Source of the DNA: Streptomyces sp. NRRL F-5727
GTDB taxonomy: Bacteria; Actinomycetota; Actinomycetes; Streptomycetales; Streptomycetaceae
Direction: 5' to 3'
Length of the DNA: 64,000 nt
NCBI RefSeq assembly: GCF_000719555.1
Contig: NZ_JOGX01000030.1
Span: 1-64,000, forward strand
The notes under the pieces were generated by a model. That model made no database searches and was not told where the DNA came from. It was given only the letters and a program-made list of their open reading frames with translations. The position numbers and the translations under genes were made by a program. Of the stretch, positions 6,920 to 14,830 are shown piece after piece. Position 1 is the first letter of the stretch, and each line of letters starts with the position of its first letter.

Positions 6920-7939
6920 CTACACCGCGGGCTGCTGCTGGGTGATGCAGTGGATGCCGCCGCCCGCCGCGAAGATCGTGCGGGCGTCGACCAGGACGAC
7001 CTCGCGGTCCGGGAAGAGGCGGCGGAAGATCTCGGCGGCGAGCTCGTCGTGCGGGTCGTCGAAGGCGCAGAGGATCACGGCGCCGTTGCACAGGTAGTGG
7101 TTGATGTAGGAGTAGTCGACCCACTCGCCCTCCTCGTCCCTGAGGACGGTGGGGGCGGGGACCTCGATGACCTCCAGGGGGCGGCCGTCGGCGTCGGTCT
7201 GGGCGCGGAGGATGTCCACGTACAGCCGGGAGCGGGCGTAGTCCGGGTGGTTCGGGTCCTGCTGGCTGTGGACGAGGACGGTGCCGGGGCGGGCGAAGGC
7301 GGCGACGATGTCGACGTGGCCCTGGGTGCCGTACATGCCGTAGTCGCCGGCGAGGCCGTGCGGCAGCCAGATCGCCTTGCGGGTGCCGAGCTTGGCGTGG
7401 ATCTCCCGCTCGACCTGCTCCCGGGTCCACTCGGGGTTGCGGCCGGAGCCGAGCTGGACGGTGTCGGTGAGCAGGACGGTGCCCTCGCCGTCGACGTGGA
7501 GGCCGCCGCCCTCGTTGACGAGCTCGCTGCTCAGCACGCGGACCCCGGCCGCGTCCGCGACATGGCGGGCGATCTTGGAGTCGTGCTCCCAGCGCGCCCA
7601 GTCCTGGGCGCCCCAGCCGTTGAACACCCAGTCCACGGCGGCCAGGGAGGTGCCGTCGGTGACGAAGGTGGGGCCGATGTCGCGCATCCAGGCGTCGTCG
7701 AGCTCCCGCTCGACCAGCTCGACGTCCTCGCCGAGGAGCGCGCGGGCGCCCTCCGCGTCGCCGGGGGCGACGACCATCGTCACCGGCTCGAAGCGGCGGA
7801 CGGCACGGGCGACGGAGGCCCACGCCCCGCGGGCCTCGGCGAGCTCCGCGGCGTCGGTGAAGGTGGCGTTGGGGCTCGGCCAGGCCATCCAGGTCCGCTC
7901 GTGCGGGGTCCACTCGGCGGGCATGCGGTACGAAGTCAT
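6920..7939 (-). CDS. aguA: Agmatine deiminase (agmatine iminohydrolase)
   Basis: A 339-residue member of the PPAD-like (guanidine-modifying) superfamily. The start is typical, MPAEWTPHERTWMAWPSP. Catalytic blocks are present: DDAWMRDIGPTFV, the His of QGHVDIVAAFARPGT, and the nucleophile C331 in GGGIHCITQQQP. Length matches the family. The enzyme hydrolyses agmatine to N-carbamoylputrescine and ammonia. The usual next enzyme, N-carbamoylputrescine amidohydrolase (AguB), is not nearby. The gene follows the urease-like alpha gene with an 11-base gap and precedes tetR, so it belongs to the urease-like operon. That context leaves open that its real substrate is a related guanidino compound. Confidence 0.9.
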   Translation of the reverse strand: MTSYRMPAEWTPHERTWMAWPSPNATFTDAAELAEARGAWASVARAVRRFEPVTMVVAPGDAEGARALLGEDVELVERELDDAWMRDIGPTFVTDGTSLAAVDWVFNGWGAQDWARWEHDSKIARHVADAAGVRVLSSELVNEGGGLHVDGEGTVLLTDTVQLGSGRNPEWTREQVEREIHAKLGTRKAIWLPHGLAGDYGMYGTQGHVDIVAAFARPGTVLVHSQQDPNHPDYARSRLYVDILRAQTDADGRPLEVIEVPAPTVLRDEEGEWVDYSYINHYLCNGAVILCAFDDPHDELAAEIFRRLFPDREVVLVDARTIFAAGGGIHCITQQQPAV

Positions 7940-7950
7940 GGAGGCGGGTC

Positions 7951-9633
7951 CTAGAGGAAGTAGAGGCGGTTCAGCGAGACGGAGTCGGCCGGCTCGGAGC
8001 GGATCGGGGAGCCGTCGAGCGAGACGAGGCCGGTGCGGTCGTCCACCTGGACGGAGCCGGTGCGGGAGTTGAGGAGCAGGTCGGCGGGGCCGATCCCCCG
8101 GGTGCCGCGCACCGGGACGCGGCGGCGCCGGGTCGGCATCCGGTCGCCGCCGAGGTCGACGGCGGCCTGGGCGACGAAGGCGACGGAGAGGTCCGCGGCG
8201 GTGGCGCCGTGGGCGCCGAACAGCGGGCCGAGGACGAGCGGTTCGCAGGTGTCGGTGGCGGCGTTGGGATCGCCCACGACCCCCCAGGCGGGGAAGCCGG
8301 CCTTCAGCACCATCTGGGGCTTGGCGCCGAAGAACTCGGGCCGCCACAGCACGATGTCGGCCAGCTTGCCGACCTCGACCGAGCCGATCTCGTGGGCGAG
8401 GCCGTGGGCGATCGCCGGGTTGATGGTGAGCTTGGCCAGGTAGCGCAGCACGCGCGCGTTGTCGTCGTGCGCGCCGTCGCCCTCCAGGGGGCCCAGCTCG
8501 GCCTTCATCTTCCCGGCCATGGCGAAGGTCCGGCGTACGGTCTCGCCGGCCCTTCCCATCCCCTGCGCGTCGGAGGAGGTGATCCCGATCGCGCCGAGGT
8601 CGTGCAGGACGTCCTCCGCGCCCATCGTCCCGGCCCGGATCCGGTCGCGCGCCATGGCGGCGTCGCCGGGGAGGTCGGTCTTCAGGTCGTGGACGGAGAC
8701 GATCATCCCGTAGTGCTCGGCGACCGCGTCGCGGCCGAAGGGCAGGGTGGGGTTGGTGGAGGAGCCGATGACGTTCGGCACGCCCGCCATCTTCAGGACG
8801 TTGGGGACGTGTCCGCCGCCGCAGCCCTCGATGTGGAAGGCGTGGATCGTACGGCCCTCCAGGACGGCGAGGGTGTCCTCCACCGACAGGCACTCGTTGA
8901 GGCCGTCGCTGTGCAGGGCGACCTGGACGTCGTGCTCCTCGGCCACCCGCAGCGCGGTGTCCAGGGCGCGGGTGTGGGCGCCCATGTCCTCGTGGACCTT
9001 GAAGCCGGACGCGCCGCCCTCGGCGAGCGCCTCGACCAGCGGCGCCGGGTCCGAGGAGGAGCCCCGGGCGAGGAAGCCGATGTTGACCGGCCAGGCGTCG
9101 AAGGCGTTGAAGGCGTGGTTCAGGGCCCAGGGCGAGTTGACGCCGACGCCCCAGACCGGGCCGAACTCCTGGCCGACGATCGTGGTGACGCCGCTGGCGA
9201 GCGACGCCTCCATGATCCGCGGCGAGAGCAGGTGGACGTGGGTGTCGACGGCGCCGGCGGTGGCGATGAGGCCCTCGCCGGAGACGATCGAGGTGCCGGT
9301 GCCGACGACGACCTCGACGCCGTCGAGCGTGTCGGGGTTGCCGGCCCGGCCGATGGCGTGGATCCGGCCCTCGCGGATGCCGATGGAGACCTTGCGGATG
9401 CCCTGGACGGCGTCGATCAGCAGGACGTTGCTGATGACGACGTCGCAGGTCTCGCGGACGGCGGCGGCCTTCAGGTGCAGGCCGTCGCGGGCGGTCTTGC
9501 CGAAGCCGGCCAGGAACTCGTCGCCGGGCTTCTGGGAGTCGGACTCGACCCGGACGACCAGCCCGGAGTCGCCGAGGACGACGCGGTCGCCGGCCCGGGG
9601 GCCGTGCACGGAGGCGTACTCGTACGGGTCCAT
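7951..9633 (-). CDS. Urease-like alpha subunit (orphan, altered active-site flap)
   Basis: A 560-residue UreC homolog. All nickel ligands are present by alignment to canonical urease: H132 and H134 (DTHVHLL), the carbamylatable K212 and H214 (GFKVHEDMG), H241 (LHSDGLNE), H267 (FHIEGCGGGH) and D355 (TSSDAQGMGR). The mobile flap differs: the canonical MVCHHL is IVSVHDL here, so flap Cys is V314, the catalytic His is kept as H315, and the next His is D316. The segment after residue 150 (GQEFGPVWGVGVNSPW) is also unlike ordinary urease. It overlaps the gamma-beta gene by one base (TGATG). No ureD, ureE, ureF or ureG is nearby. I call it a urease-family metallohydrolase whose substrate may not be urea. 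Confidence 0.85.
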   Translation of the reverse strand: MDPYEYASVHGPRAGDRVVLGDSGLVVRVESDSQKPGDEFLAGFGKTARDGLHLKAAAVRETCDVVISNVLLIDAVQGIRKVSIGIREGRIHAIGRAGNPDTLDGVEVVVGTGTSIVSGEGLIATAGAVDTHVHLLSPRIMEASLASGVTTIVGQEFGPVWGVGVNSPWALNHAFNAFDAWPVNIGFLARGSSSDPAPLVEALAEGGASGFKVHEDMGAHTRALDTALRVAEEHDVQVALHSDGLNECLSVEDTLAVLEGRTIHAFHIEGCGGGHVPNVLKMAGVPNVIGSSTNPTLPFGRDAVAEHYGMIVSVHDLKTDLPGDAAMARDRIRAGTMGAEDVLHDLGAIGITSSDAQGMGRAGETVRRTFAMAGKMKAELGPLEGDGAHDDNARVLRYLAKLTINPAIAHGLAHEIGSVEVGKLADIVLWRPEFFGAKPQMVLKAGFPAWGVVGDPNAATDTCEPLVLGPLFGAHGATAADLSVAFVAQAAVDLGGDRMPTRRRRVPVRGTRGIGPADLLLNSRTGSVQVDDRTGLVSLDGSPIRSEPADSVSLNRLYFL

Positions 9634-10331
9634 CAGTGGCCCTCCTCGTCGGTCGCGGTGCCCAGGTAGCCGCAGGCGGCCGCGCGGCGCAGCGCCTCCT
9701 CCTTCGCGCCGGGGGCGTCCAGCGGCCCGTCGACGAGGCCGGCGAAGCCGATCGCCACGCGTGCGCCGCCGATGGGCACGAGCCCGACCTCGGCGGAGCC
9801 GCCCGGGTCGAAGCGGAAGGAGGCGCCCGCGGGGATGGCGAGCCGCATGCCGTAGGCGGCGGCGCGGTCGAAGTCGAGGCGCGGGTTGGCCTCGAAGAAG
9901 TGGAAGTGGGAGGTGACGCTGACCGGGACCGTCGCCGTGTTCCGTACGGCGAGGGTGAGCGCGGGCTGCTGCTCCGGGTGGCCGGGGCCGGGCAGCAGCG
10001 CGCCGGGCGCGCCGGCGCCGAGCGTGCCTCCGCCGATCGGGTCGGTGACGACGGCGAGCCGGGAGCCGTCGTCGAAGACGGCCTCGACGTGCACCTCGGT
10101 CACCACGTCGGCGACGCCGGGCAGCACGTCCTCGGGGCCGAGGACGGAGCGGGCCGCCTCGATGGCCTCGGCGAGCCTCCGGCCGTCGCGGGCGGCCTCG
10201 CAGACGGTGTCCGCGATGAGGGCGGTCGCCTCGGGGACGTTGAGCCGCAGTCCGCGGGCCCGGCGGGCCCGGGCGAGTTCGGCGGCGCCGAAGAGCAGCA
10301 GCCGGTCGCGCTCGGTGGGGGTCAGTCGCAC
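9633..10331 (-). CDS. Fused urease gamma-beta subunit (orphan urease-like operon)
   Basis: A 232-residue fusion. Residues 1-98 are urease gamma (RLTPTERDRLLLFGAAELARARRARGLRLNVPEATALI, shown here only in outline). Residues of about 105-232 are urease beta (SHFHFFEANPRLDFDR, GMRLAIPAGASFRFDPG). Such fusions are known in some actinobacteria. The frame stays open upstream, but GTG 10331 has a strong GGAGG site 8 bases before it. A promoter (-35 TTGGAA, 17 bases, -10 TAGAGT) lies directly upstream and its -10 is inside a palindrome. It heads the operon gamma-beta, alpha, agmatine deiminase, tetR. The beta part carries an insertion-like Gly/Pro-rich loop (GGGTLGAGAPGALLPGPG) not seen in ordinary UreB. 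Confidence 0.85.
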   Translation of the reverse strand: MRLTPTERDRLLLFGAAELARARRARGLRLNVPEATALIADTVCEAARDGRRLAEAIEAARSVLGPEDVLPGVADVVTEVHVEAVFDDGSRLAVVTDPIGGGTLGAGAPGALLPGPGHPEQQPALTLAVRNTATVPVSVTSHFHFFEANPRLDFDRAAAYGMRLAIPAGASFRFDPGGSAEVGLVPIGGARVAIGFAGLVDGPLDAPGAKEEALRRAAACGYLGTATDEEGH

Positions 10332-10346
10332 GTCATACACCTCCTG

Positions 10347-10431
10347 TTTGAGCGACACTCTAAATGCTGGACGCAACGCTTCCAAGTATTGACGTGCCGG
10401 TCAGGCACAGGTCACATTGAGCGCCACTCAA
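10347..10431. promoter_or_regulatory. Divergent promoter with two matching operators (urease-like operon / NCS1 permease)
   Basis: Operator 1 (10347-10364) contains TTGAG-CGACA-CTCTAA. Operator 2 (10417-10431) is the perfect palindrome TTGAG-CGCCA-CTCAA. The minus promoter has -35 TTGGAA (10382-10387) and -10 TAGAGT (10357-10362), spacer 17; its -10 lies in operator 1. The plus promoter has -35 TTGACG (10389-10394) and a -10 near 10412-10418, touching operator 2. One repressor binding both sites would shut both directions. The co-operonic TetR is the obvious candidate. Confidence 0.75.
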
Positions 10432-10461
10432 AAATCCCCCTTCCGCTCCCCCGGAGGTCCC

Positions 10462-11886
10462 ATGGCAACGATCGAACAGCGCGGAGTCGACACCGTCCCC
10501 GAGGCCGAACGCACCAGCGGTCCCCGCGACCTGGTCGCGATCCTGCTCGGCTCCAACCTCTGCCTGGGGGTGATCGTCTTCGGCTGGCTGCCGGTCTCCT
10601 TCGGTCTCGGCCTGTGGGGCTCGGTGACCTCCGTGGTCGCGGGCACGGTCGTCGGCGTCGCCGTCACCGCCCCGCTGGCGCTGGTGTCCCTGCGTACCGC
10701 CACCAACCTCTCCACCTCCTCGGGCGCCTTCTTCGGCGTCCGCGGCCGGCTCGTCGGCTCGGTGGTGGGGCTGCTGCTCTCGCTGGGCTACACGGCGCTG
10801 ACCCTGTGGATCGGCGGCGACGTCATGGTGGGCACGCTCGCCCGGCTGACCGGCCTCTCCGCCGGCGACGGGGCGCACGCCGTCGTCTACGCGCTGCTCG
10901 CGGCCTGCACGGTGGTGGGCGCCGTGTACGGCTACCGGCTGCTGCTCCGGCTGAGCAAGGCGCTCGCCGTCGGCATGACCGTCCTGCTGGCGGTCGGGGT
11001 CGTGGCGTACGCCGGTGACTTCACCGCCGCGCCGGTGCCGGACACCCCGTACCTGCTCGGCTCCTTCTGGCCGACCTGGCTGCTCTCGGCGGTCGCCGCC
11101 GGGCTCAGCGGACCGGTCGCCTTCATCACCCTGCTCGGCGACTACACCCGGTACGTCTCCCCCGCCCGGCACAGCGCGCGGAGCGTCTGGCGGGCCACCT
11201 GTCTGGGGCTGCTCGTCGGCCTGCTCGTGCCGCAGCTCTTCGGCACCTTCACGGCGCTCGCCGCCCGCGCGGGCCTCGACTACGCGGGGCCGCTGGTCGC
11301 CGCCTCCCCCGCCTGGTACCTGGTCCCGCTGCTGCTCGCCGCCACCGCCGGCTCGGTCGGCAACGCCGGTCTGATGCTCTACTCGATGGGCCTGGACCTG
11401 GACGCGATCCTGCCCCGGGCCACCCGGGCGCGGGCCACCCTCGTGGTGGCGGCGGTCGCCACCGGCTTCGTCTTCCTCGGCCACTTCGCCTCGGACGCAC
11501 AGTCGGCGATGACCTCGTTCGTGCTGCTCCTGACGGCCATCGGCACGCCGTGGGCGGTCATCACCCTGATCGGGCACGTCCGCTGCCGCGGGGAGTACGA
11601 CCCCGAGGCGCTGCAGGTCTACAACCGGCGCTCGCGCGGCGGGATCTACTGGTTCTCGGCCGGCTGGCACCCGCGCGCCACGCTCTCCTGGGCGATCGGC
11701 GCGGCGGTGGGCCTGGCGGGCGTGTCGACCCCGCTGTACGAGGGTCCGCTGCTGGCCCTGACCGGCGGGATCGACTGCAGCTTCGTGCTCTCGGGAGTCG
11801 TGGGCGGCGTGCTGTACGCGGCCCTGACGCCGCACAGGGCTTCCGGGACCGTGACGGCCCCGGAAGCCCTGGCGACGACGGAGTGA
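10462..11886 (+). CDS. NCS1-type (cytosine/purine/hydantoin-like) permease
   Basis: A 474-residue integral membrane protein with about 12 hydrophobic helices. The N-terminal block RDLVAILLGSNLCLGVIVFGWLPVSFGLGLWGS and the loop LLGDYTRYVSP are characteristic of nucleobase:cation symporter-1 carriers. The cytoplasmic segment HVRCRGEYDPEALQVYNRRSRGGIYWFSAGWHPRA also fits. NCS1 carriers import cytosine, uracil, allantoin, hydantoins or similar nitrogen compounds. The start at ATG 10462 has GGAGG five bases upstream. It is divergent from the urease-like operon and shares its operator pair, so it probably imports that pathway's substrate. Its TGA stop touches the ilvE stop with no base between. Confidence 0.85.
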   Translation: MATIEQRGVDTVPEAERTSGPRDLVAILLGSNLCLGVIVFGWLPVSFGLGLWGSVTSVVAGTVVGVAVTAPLALVSLRTATNLSTSSGAFFGVRGRLVGSVVGLLLSLGYTALTLWIGGDVMVGTLARLTGLSAGDGAHAVVYALLAACTVVGAVYGYRLLLRLSKALAVGMTVLLAVGVVAYAGDFTAAPVPDTPYLLGSFWPTWLLSAVAAGLSGPVAFITLLGDYTRYVSPARHSARSVWRATCLGLLVGLLVPQLFGTFTALAARAGLDYAGPLVAASPAWYLVPLLLAATAGSVGNAGLMLYSMGLDLDAILPRATRARATLVVAAVATGFVFLGHFASDAQSAMTSFVLLLTAIGTPWAVITLIGHVRCRGEYDPEALQVYNRRSRGGIYWFSAGWHPRATLSWAIGAAVGLAGVSTPLYEGPLLALTGGIDCSFVLSGVVGGVLYAALTPHRASGTVTAPEALATTE

Positions 11887-12972
11887 CTACCTGCCGAGCT
11901 CGTGCATCCAGCCGTGGGTGTCCTCGGCCTTGCCCGTCTGGATGGCGAGCAGCGCCTCGCGCAGCTTCATCGTGACCTCGCCGGGCCGGCCGCCGGACTG
12001 CTGCCACTCGCCCCGGGCGGACTTGACCGTGCCGACCGGGGTGATGACGGCGGCGGTGCCGCAGGCGAAGACCTCGGTGAGGGTGCCGTTCGCGGTGTCG
12101 GCCTGCCACTGGTCGATGGAGACGCGGGCCTCCTCCACCTCGTGGCCGAGGTCGGCGGCGAGCTTGAGGAGGGAGTCGCGGGTGATGCCCTCCAGGATCG
12201 AGCCGCTGAGGGACGGGGTGACGATCTTGTTCCCGTACACGAAGTACAGGTTCATGCCGCCGAGCTCCTCGACCCACTTGTGCTCGACCGCGTCGAGGTA
12301 GCAGACCTGGTCGCAGCCCTTGGCCGCCGCCTCGGCCTGCGCGAGCAGGGAGGCCGCGTAGTTGCCGCCGGTCTTGGCGTCGCCCATGCCGCCGGGGACG
12401 GCGCGGACGCGGTCCTCGGAGGCCCAGATGGAGACCGGCTTGACGCCGCCGGGGAAGTACGGGCCGGCCGGGGAGGCGATGACGACGAAGAGGTACTCGT
12501 TGGCCGGGCGGACGCCCAGGCCGACCTCGGTCGCGATCATGAACGGGCGCAGGTAGAGGGACGCCTCGCCGCCGTGCTCGGGGACCCACGCCTCGTCCTG
12601 GCGGACCAGCGCGTCACACGCCTCGATGAAGGTCTCGACCGGCAGCTCGGGCATGCCGAGGCGGTGCGCGGAGCGCTGGAAGCGGCGGGCGTTGGCGTCC
12701 GGGCGGAAGGAGGCGACGGAGCCGTCGGGGCGGCGGTACGCCTTCAGGCCCTCGAAGATCTCCTGGGCGTAGTGGAGGACGTTGGTCGCCGGGTCGAGGG
12801 AGAGCGGGCCGTACGGCACGAGCTCGCCGTCGTGCCAGCCGCGGCCCTCCGTCCAGCGGACGGTCACCATGTGGTCGGTGAAGTGGCGGCCGAATCCCGG
12901 GTTGGCCAGGATCGCCTCGCGCTCCGCGGCGGACAGCGGGCTGGAGGAGGGCTTGAGCTCGATCGTCGTCAT
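11887..12972 (-). CDS. ilvE: Branched-chain-amino-acid aminotransferase
   Basis: A 361-residue fold-type IV PLP aminotransferase. Typical blocks are seen: [29 protein letters not shown], the PLP lysine in [29 protein letters not shown] and [15 protein letters not shown]. It catalyses the last step of valine, leucine and isoleucine synthesis and the first step of their breakdown. The ATG at 12972 has GAAGGA nine bases upstream. A near-consensus -10 GATAAT lies at 13077-13082, giving a leader of about 100 bases. The gene converges on the NCS1 permease, the stop codons being adjacent. Confidence 0.95.
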   Translation of the reverse strand: MTTIELKPSSSPLSAAEREAILANPGFGRHFTDHMVTVRWTEGRGWHDGELVPYGPLSLDPATNVLHYAQEIFEGLKAYRRPDGSVASFRPDANARRFQRSAHRLGMPELPVETFIEACDALVRQDEAWVPEHGGEASLYLRPFMIATEVGLGVRPANEYLFVVIASPAGPYFPGGVKPVSIWASEDRVRAVPGGMGDAKTGGNYAASLLAQAEAAAKGCDQVCYLDAVEHKWVEELGGMNLYFVYGNKIVTPSLSGSILEGITRDSLLKLAADLGHEVEEARVSIDQWQADTANGTLTEVFACGTAAVITPVGTVKSARGEWQQSGGRPGEVTMKLREALLAIQTGKAEDTHGWMHELGR

Positions 12973-13076
12973 GGGTGCTTGTCCTTCACCGGTTGTGTGT
13001 GTCGGACCGCGCCCGCGCCCGCCCGGCATGGCTGCTAGGACGTCCGAGCTTTCCCGCATGGGGCGGCCCACGTCCG

Positions 13077-13082
13077 ATTATC
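13077..13082 (-). promoter_or_regulatory. ilvE promoter -10 box
   Basis: On the minus strand GATAAT occurs in a non-coding stretch 105 bases before ilvE, with TTCGTA 17 bases further upstream as a weak -35. The hexamer is one base from consensus, rare at this GC content. Confidence 0.5.
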
Positions 13083-13158
13083 GCGCGTGGGAACCCGGGT
13101 ACGAAAGGCGGGTGAGGCGGTCCGGGGTCGATGGTGGCACCCCGCGACCGCACGAGAA

Positions 13159-13191
13159 CAGCCGCCGGGTGCGTGGGAGACCCGGCGGCTG
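13159..13191 (-). terminator. Terminator after leuB
   Basis: cagccgccgggt (13159-13170) pairs with acccggcggctg (13180-13191) across a 9-base loop. It lies 26 bases beyond the leuB stop and before the ilvE promoter, separating the two units. Confidence 0.7.
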
Positions 13192-13216
13192 CTGAGTGGT
13201 GTCAGTGACGCGCGGG

Positions 13217-14257
13217 TCAGCTCGCTACTCGCGCGGCGAGCGCGTCGCCGATCTGGTCCGTCGTGCGGACGGCGGCGCCCCGCTCGGTGAGGTCGGCCTC
13301 GACGGCCGTCTCGACCCGGGCGGCCTCGGCCTCGTAGCCGAGGTGGCGCAGCAGGAGGGCGACGGAGAGGACGGTGGCCGTGGGGTCGGCCTTGCCCTGG
13401 CCCGCGATGTCCGGCGCGGAGCCGTGGACCGGCTCGAACATGGACGGGAACTCGCGGCTCGGGTTGATGTTGCCCGAGGCGGCGACGCCGATGCCGCCGG
13501 AGACGGCCGCGGCGAGGTCGGTGATGATGTCGCCGAAGAGGTTGTCGGTGACGATGACGTCGAAGCGGGCCGGGTCGGTGACGAGGAAGATCGTCGCGGC
13601 GTCGACGTGCAGGTAGTCGGTGGTGACCTCGGGGTACTCCTGGGCGACGCGGTGGAAGGTGTCGGTCCAGAGGTGGCCGGCGAAGGTCAGCACGTTGTTC
13701 TTGTGGACCAGCGTCAGCTTCTTGCGCGGGCGGGCCTGGGCGCGGGCGAAGGCGTCCCGGACCACGCGCTCGACACCGAAGGCGGTGTTGACGGAGACCT
13801 CGGTGGCGACCTCGTGCGGGGTGCCCTTGCGGATGGTCCCGCCGTTGCCCGTGTACGGGCCCTCGGTGCCCTCGCGGACCACGACGAAGTCGATCGCGGG
13901 CTGGCCGGCGAGCGGGGTCGCGACGCCGGGGAGCAGCTTCGAGGGGCGCAGGTTGACGTGGTGGTCGAAGGCGAAGCGCAGCTTCAGGAGGAAGCCGCGC
14001 TCCAGGACGCCGGACGGGACCGACGGGTCGCCGATCGCGCCGAGCAGGATGGCGTCGTGCTTCTTGAGCGAGTCGAGGTCGGCGTCGGTGAGGGTCTCAC
14101 CGGTGGCGTGGTAGCGCCGGGCGCCGAAGTCGTACTCCTCGGTCTCCAGCTTCACGTCCTGCGGAAGCACGGCGGCGAGGACCTTGAGGCCCTGGGCCAC
14201 GACCTCCTGGCCGATGCCGTCGCCGGGGATGACTGCGAGATTGATGCTGTGAGACAT
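13217..14257 (-). CDS. leuB: 3-isopropylmalate dehydrogenase
   Basis: A 346-residue beta-decarboxylating dehydrogenase, starting [20 protein letters not shown]. It shows the substrate loop of actinobacterial LeuB ([25 protein letters not shown]), the catalytic lysine region [40 protein letters not shown] and [20 protein letters not shown]. It oxidises 3-isopropylmalate to 2-oxoisocaproate for leucine synthesis. It is a single gene closed by a hairpin. TAGGGT lies only 6 bases before the ATG; it could be a -10 box of a leaderless message or, less likely, a weak ribosome site. A 17-base palindrome is at 14297-14313. Confidence 0.95.
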   Translation of the reverse strand: MSHSINLAVIPGDGIGQEVVAQGLKVLAAVLPQDVKLETEEYDFGARRYHATGETLTDADLDSLKKHDAILLGAIGDPSVPSGVLERGFLLKLRFAFDHHVNLRPSKLLPGVATPLAGQPAIDFVVVREGTEGPYTGNGGTIRKGTPHEVATEVSVNTAFGVERVVRDAFARAQARPRKKLTLVHKNNVLTFAGHLWTDTFHRVAQEYPEVTTDYLHVDAATIFLVTDPARFDVIVTDNLFGDIITDLAAAVSGGIGVAASGNINPSREFPSMFEPVHGSAPDIAGQGKADPTATVLSVALLLRHLGYEAEAARVETAVEADLTERGAAVRTTDQIGDALAARVAS

Positions 14258-14296
14258 GGCGGCACCCTACTCTTCGTCCCATCGTCTGACACGCAT

Positions 14297-14313
14297 CGTC
14301 CACCATGTGGACG
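14297..14313. promoter_or_regulatory. Palindrome upstream of leuB, candidate operator
   Basis: CGTCCAC-CAT-GTGGACG is a perfect inverted repeat with 7-base arms, centred 48 bases before the leuB start and just beyond the expected -35 region. It lies between leuB and the 43-residue gene. An activator or repressor of leuB is the likely ligand; none can be named. Confidence 0.5.
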
Positions 14314-14349
14314 AACGGCCAGGCGTCGGGGCCTCTTCGGCGACCGGCC

Positions 14350-14481
14350 TCAGTGGCCGGTGGAGCCGCCGTTGTCGCGGCGGTCGAGGGCGCGCTGGAG
14401 GGCTGCGGCGGCGTTCTGCCGGGCCTCGTCGCTGGGACGGCTGGCGGAGTGGCGGACGCGGGGGGCGGTCTGAGCGGCCAT
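14350..14481 (-). CDS. Small basic protein of 43 residues
   Basis: Translation MAAQTAPRVRHSASRPSDEA, then RQNAAAALQRALDRRDNGGSTGH. It has AAGGAG ten bases before the ATG and clear G/C third positions, so I think it is real. Residues 18-35 would form an amphipathic helix (EARQNAAAALQRALDRR), and the ends look disordered. No family is recognised. It lies upstream of leuB in the same direction (92-base gap). Its leader contains two copies of a 14-base palindrome (14498-14539), so its expression seems to be controlled. Confidence 0.6.
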   Translation of the reverse strand: MAAQTAPRVRHSASRPSDEARQNAAAALQRALDRRDNGGSTGH

Positions 14482-14497
14482 GAGGGATCGACTCCTT

Positions 14498-14539
14498 GAG
14501 ATCAGTGGTGATCCGGGCGTGCGGAGATCAGTGGTGATC
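14498..14539. repeat. Two direct copies of a palindromic 16-mer
   Basis: GAGATCAGTGGTGATC occurs at 14498-14513 and again at 14524-14539, a 26-base period. Each copy contains the inverted repeat GATCA-GTGG-TGATC. They lie 17-58 bases upstream of the 43-residue gene, in its leader or promoter. Either a protein binds the DNA pair or the RNA forms two small hairpins ahead of the ribosome site. Confidence 0.6.
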
Positions 14540-14830
14540 GAAGGCGCCGGAAGGGGCGGGGAGCGCCGCCGCAGGGGTTGCCTGCACGGGGGCGTCGCGC
14601 TCTCGTCCGCCGTTCGCTGATGAAGCGAGACGTTCGGCTTCTACAAAGCTAGGGCAGCCCCCCTCATCTGTCTCCACAATTACTCGGACTTCCTACTATC
14701 TGAGACGGGCCGCTCCGCACGGTCAGCCTCCGGCCACGACCGTCCGCACATGAGTACCGCCCCCGACCCCGGCCTGGGGGGACCGGGGAGGGGGGCGGTG
14801 ATCAGGGGCCGCTCACGCGGCGGGCGGGCG
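14540..14830. other. Intergenic region between pruA and the 43-residue gene
   Basis: No gene is visible. The part at 14640-14710 is relatively AT-rich and probably holds the promoter of the small gene (minus-strand TAGCTT or TTGTAGAAG). A hairpin ccccgg/ccgggg at 14767-14788 could end pruA transcription. Confidence 0.4.

Noticed and set aside
4196..7954. A very long open frame of 1252 codons on the plus strand
   Set aside because: It is the antisense shadow of cimA, tetR and agmatine deiminase. Its product is a Gly/Val/Asp-rich string without domain structure, as is usual opposite high-GC genes.
7951..10331. Naming these genes a normal ureABC urease
   Set aside because: The flap residues differ, the subunits are fused gamma-beta, and no accessory genes are present; the plain name would overstate what is shown.
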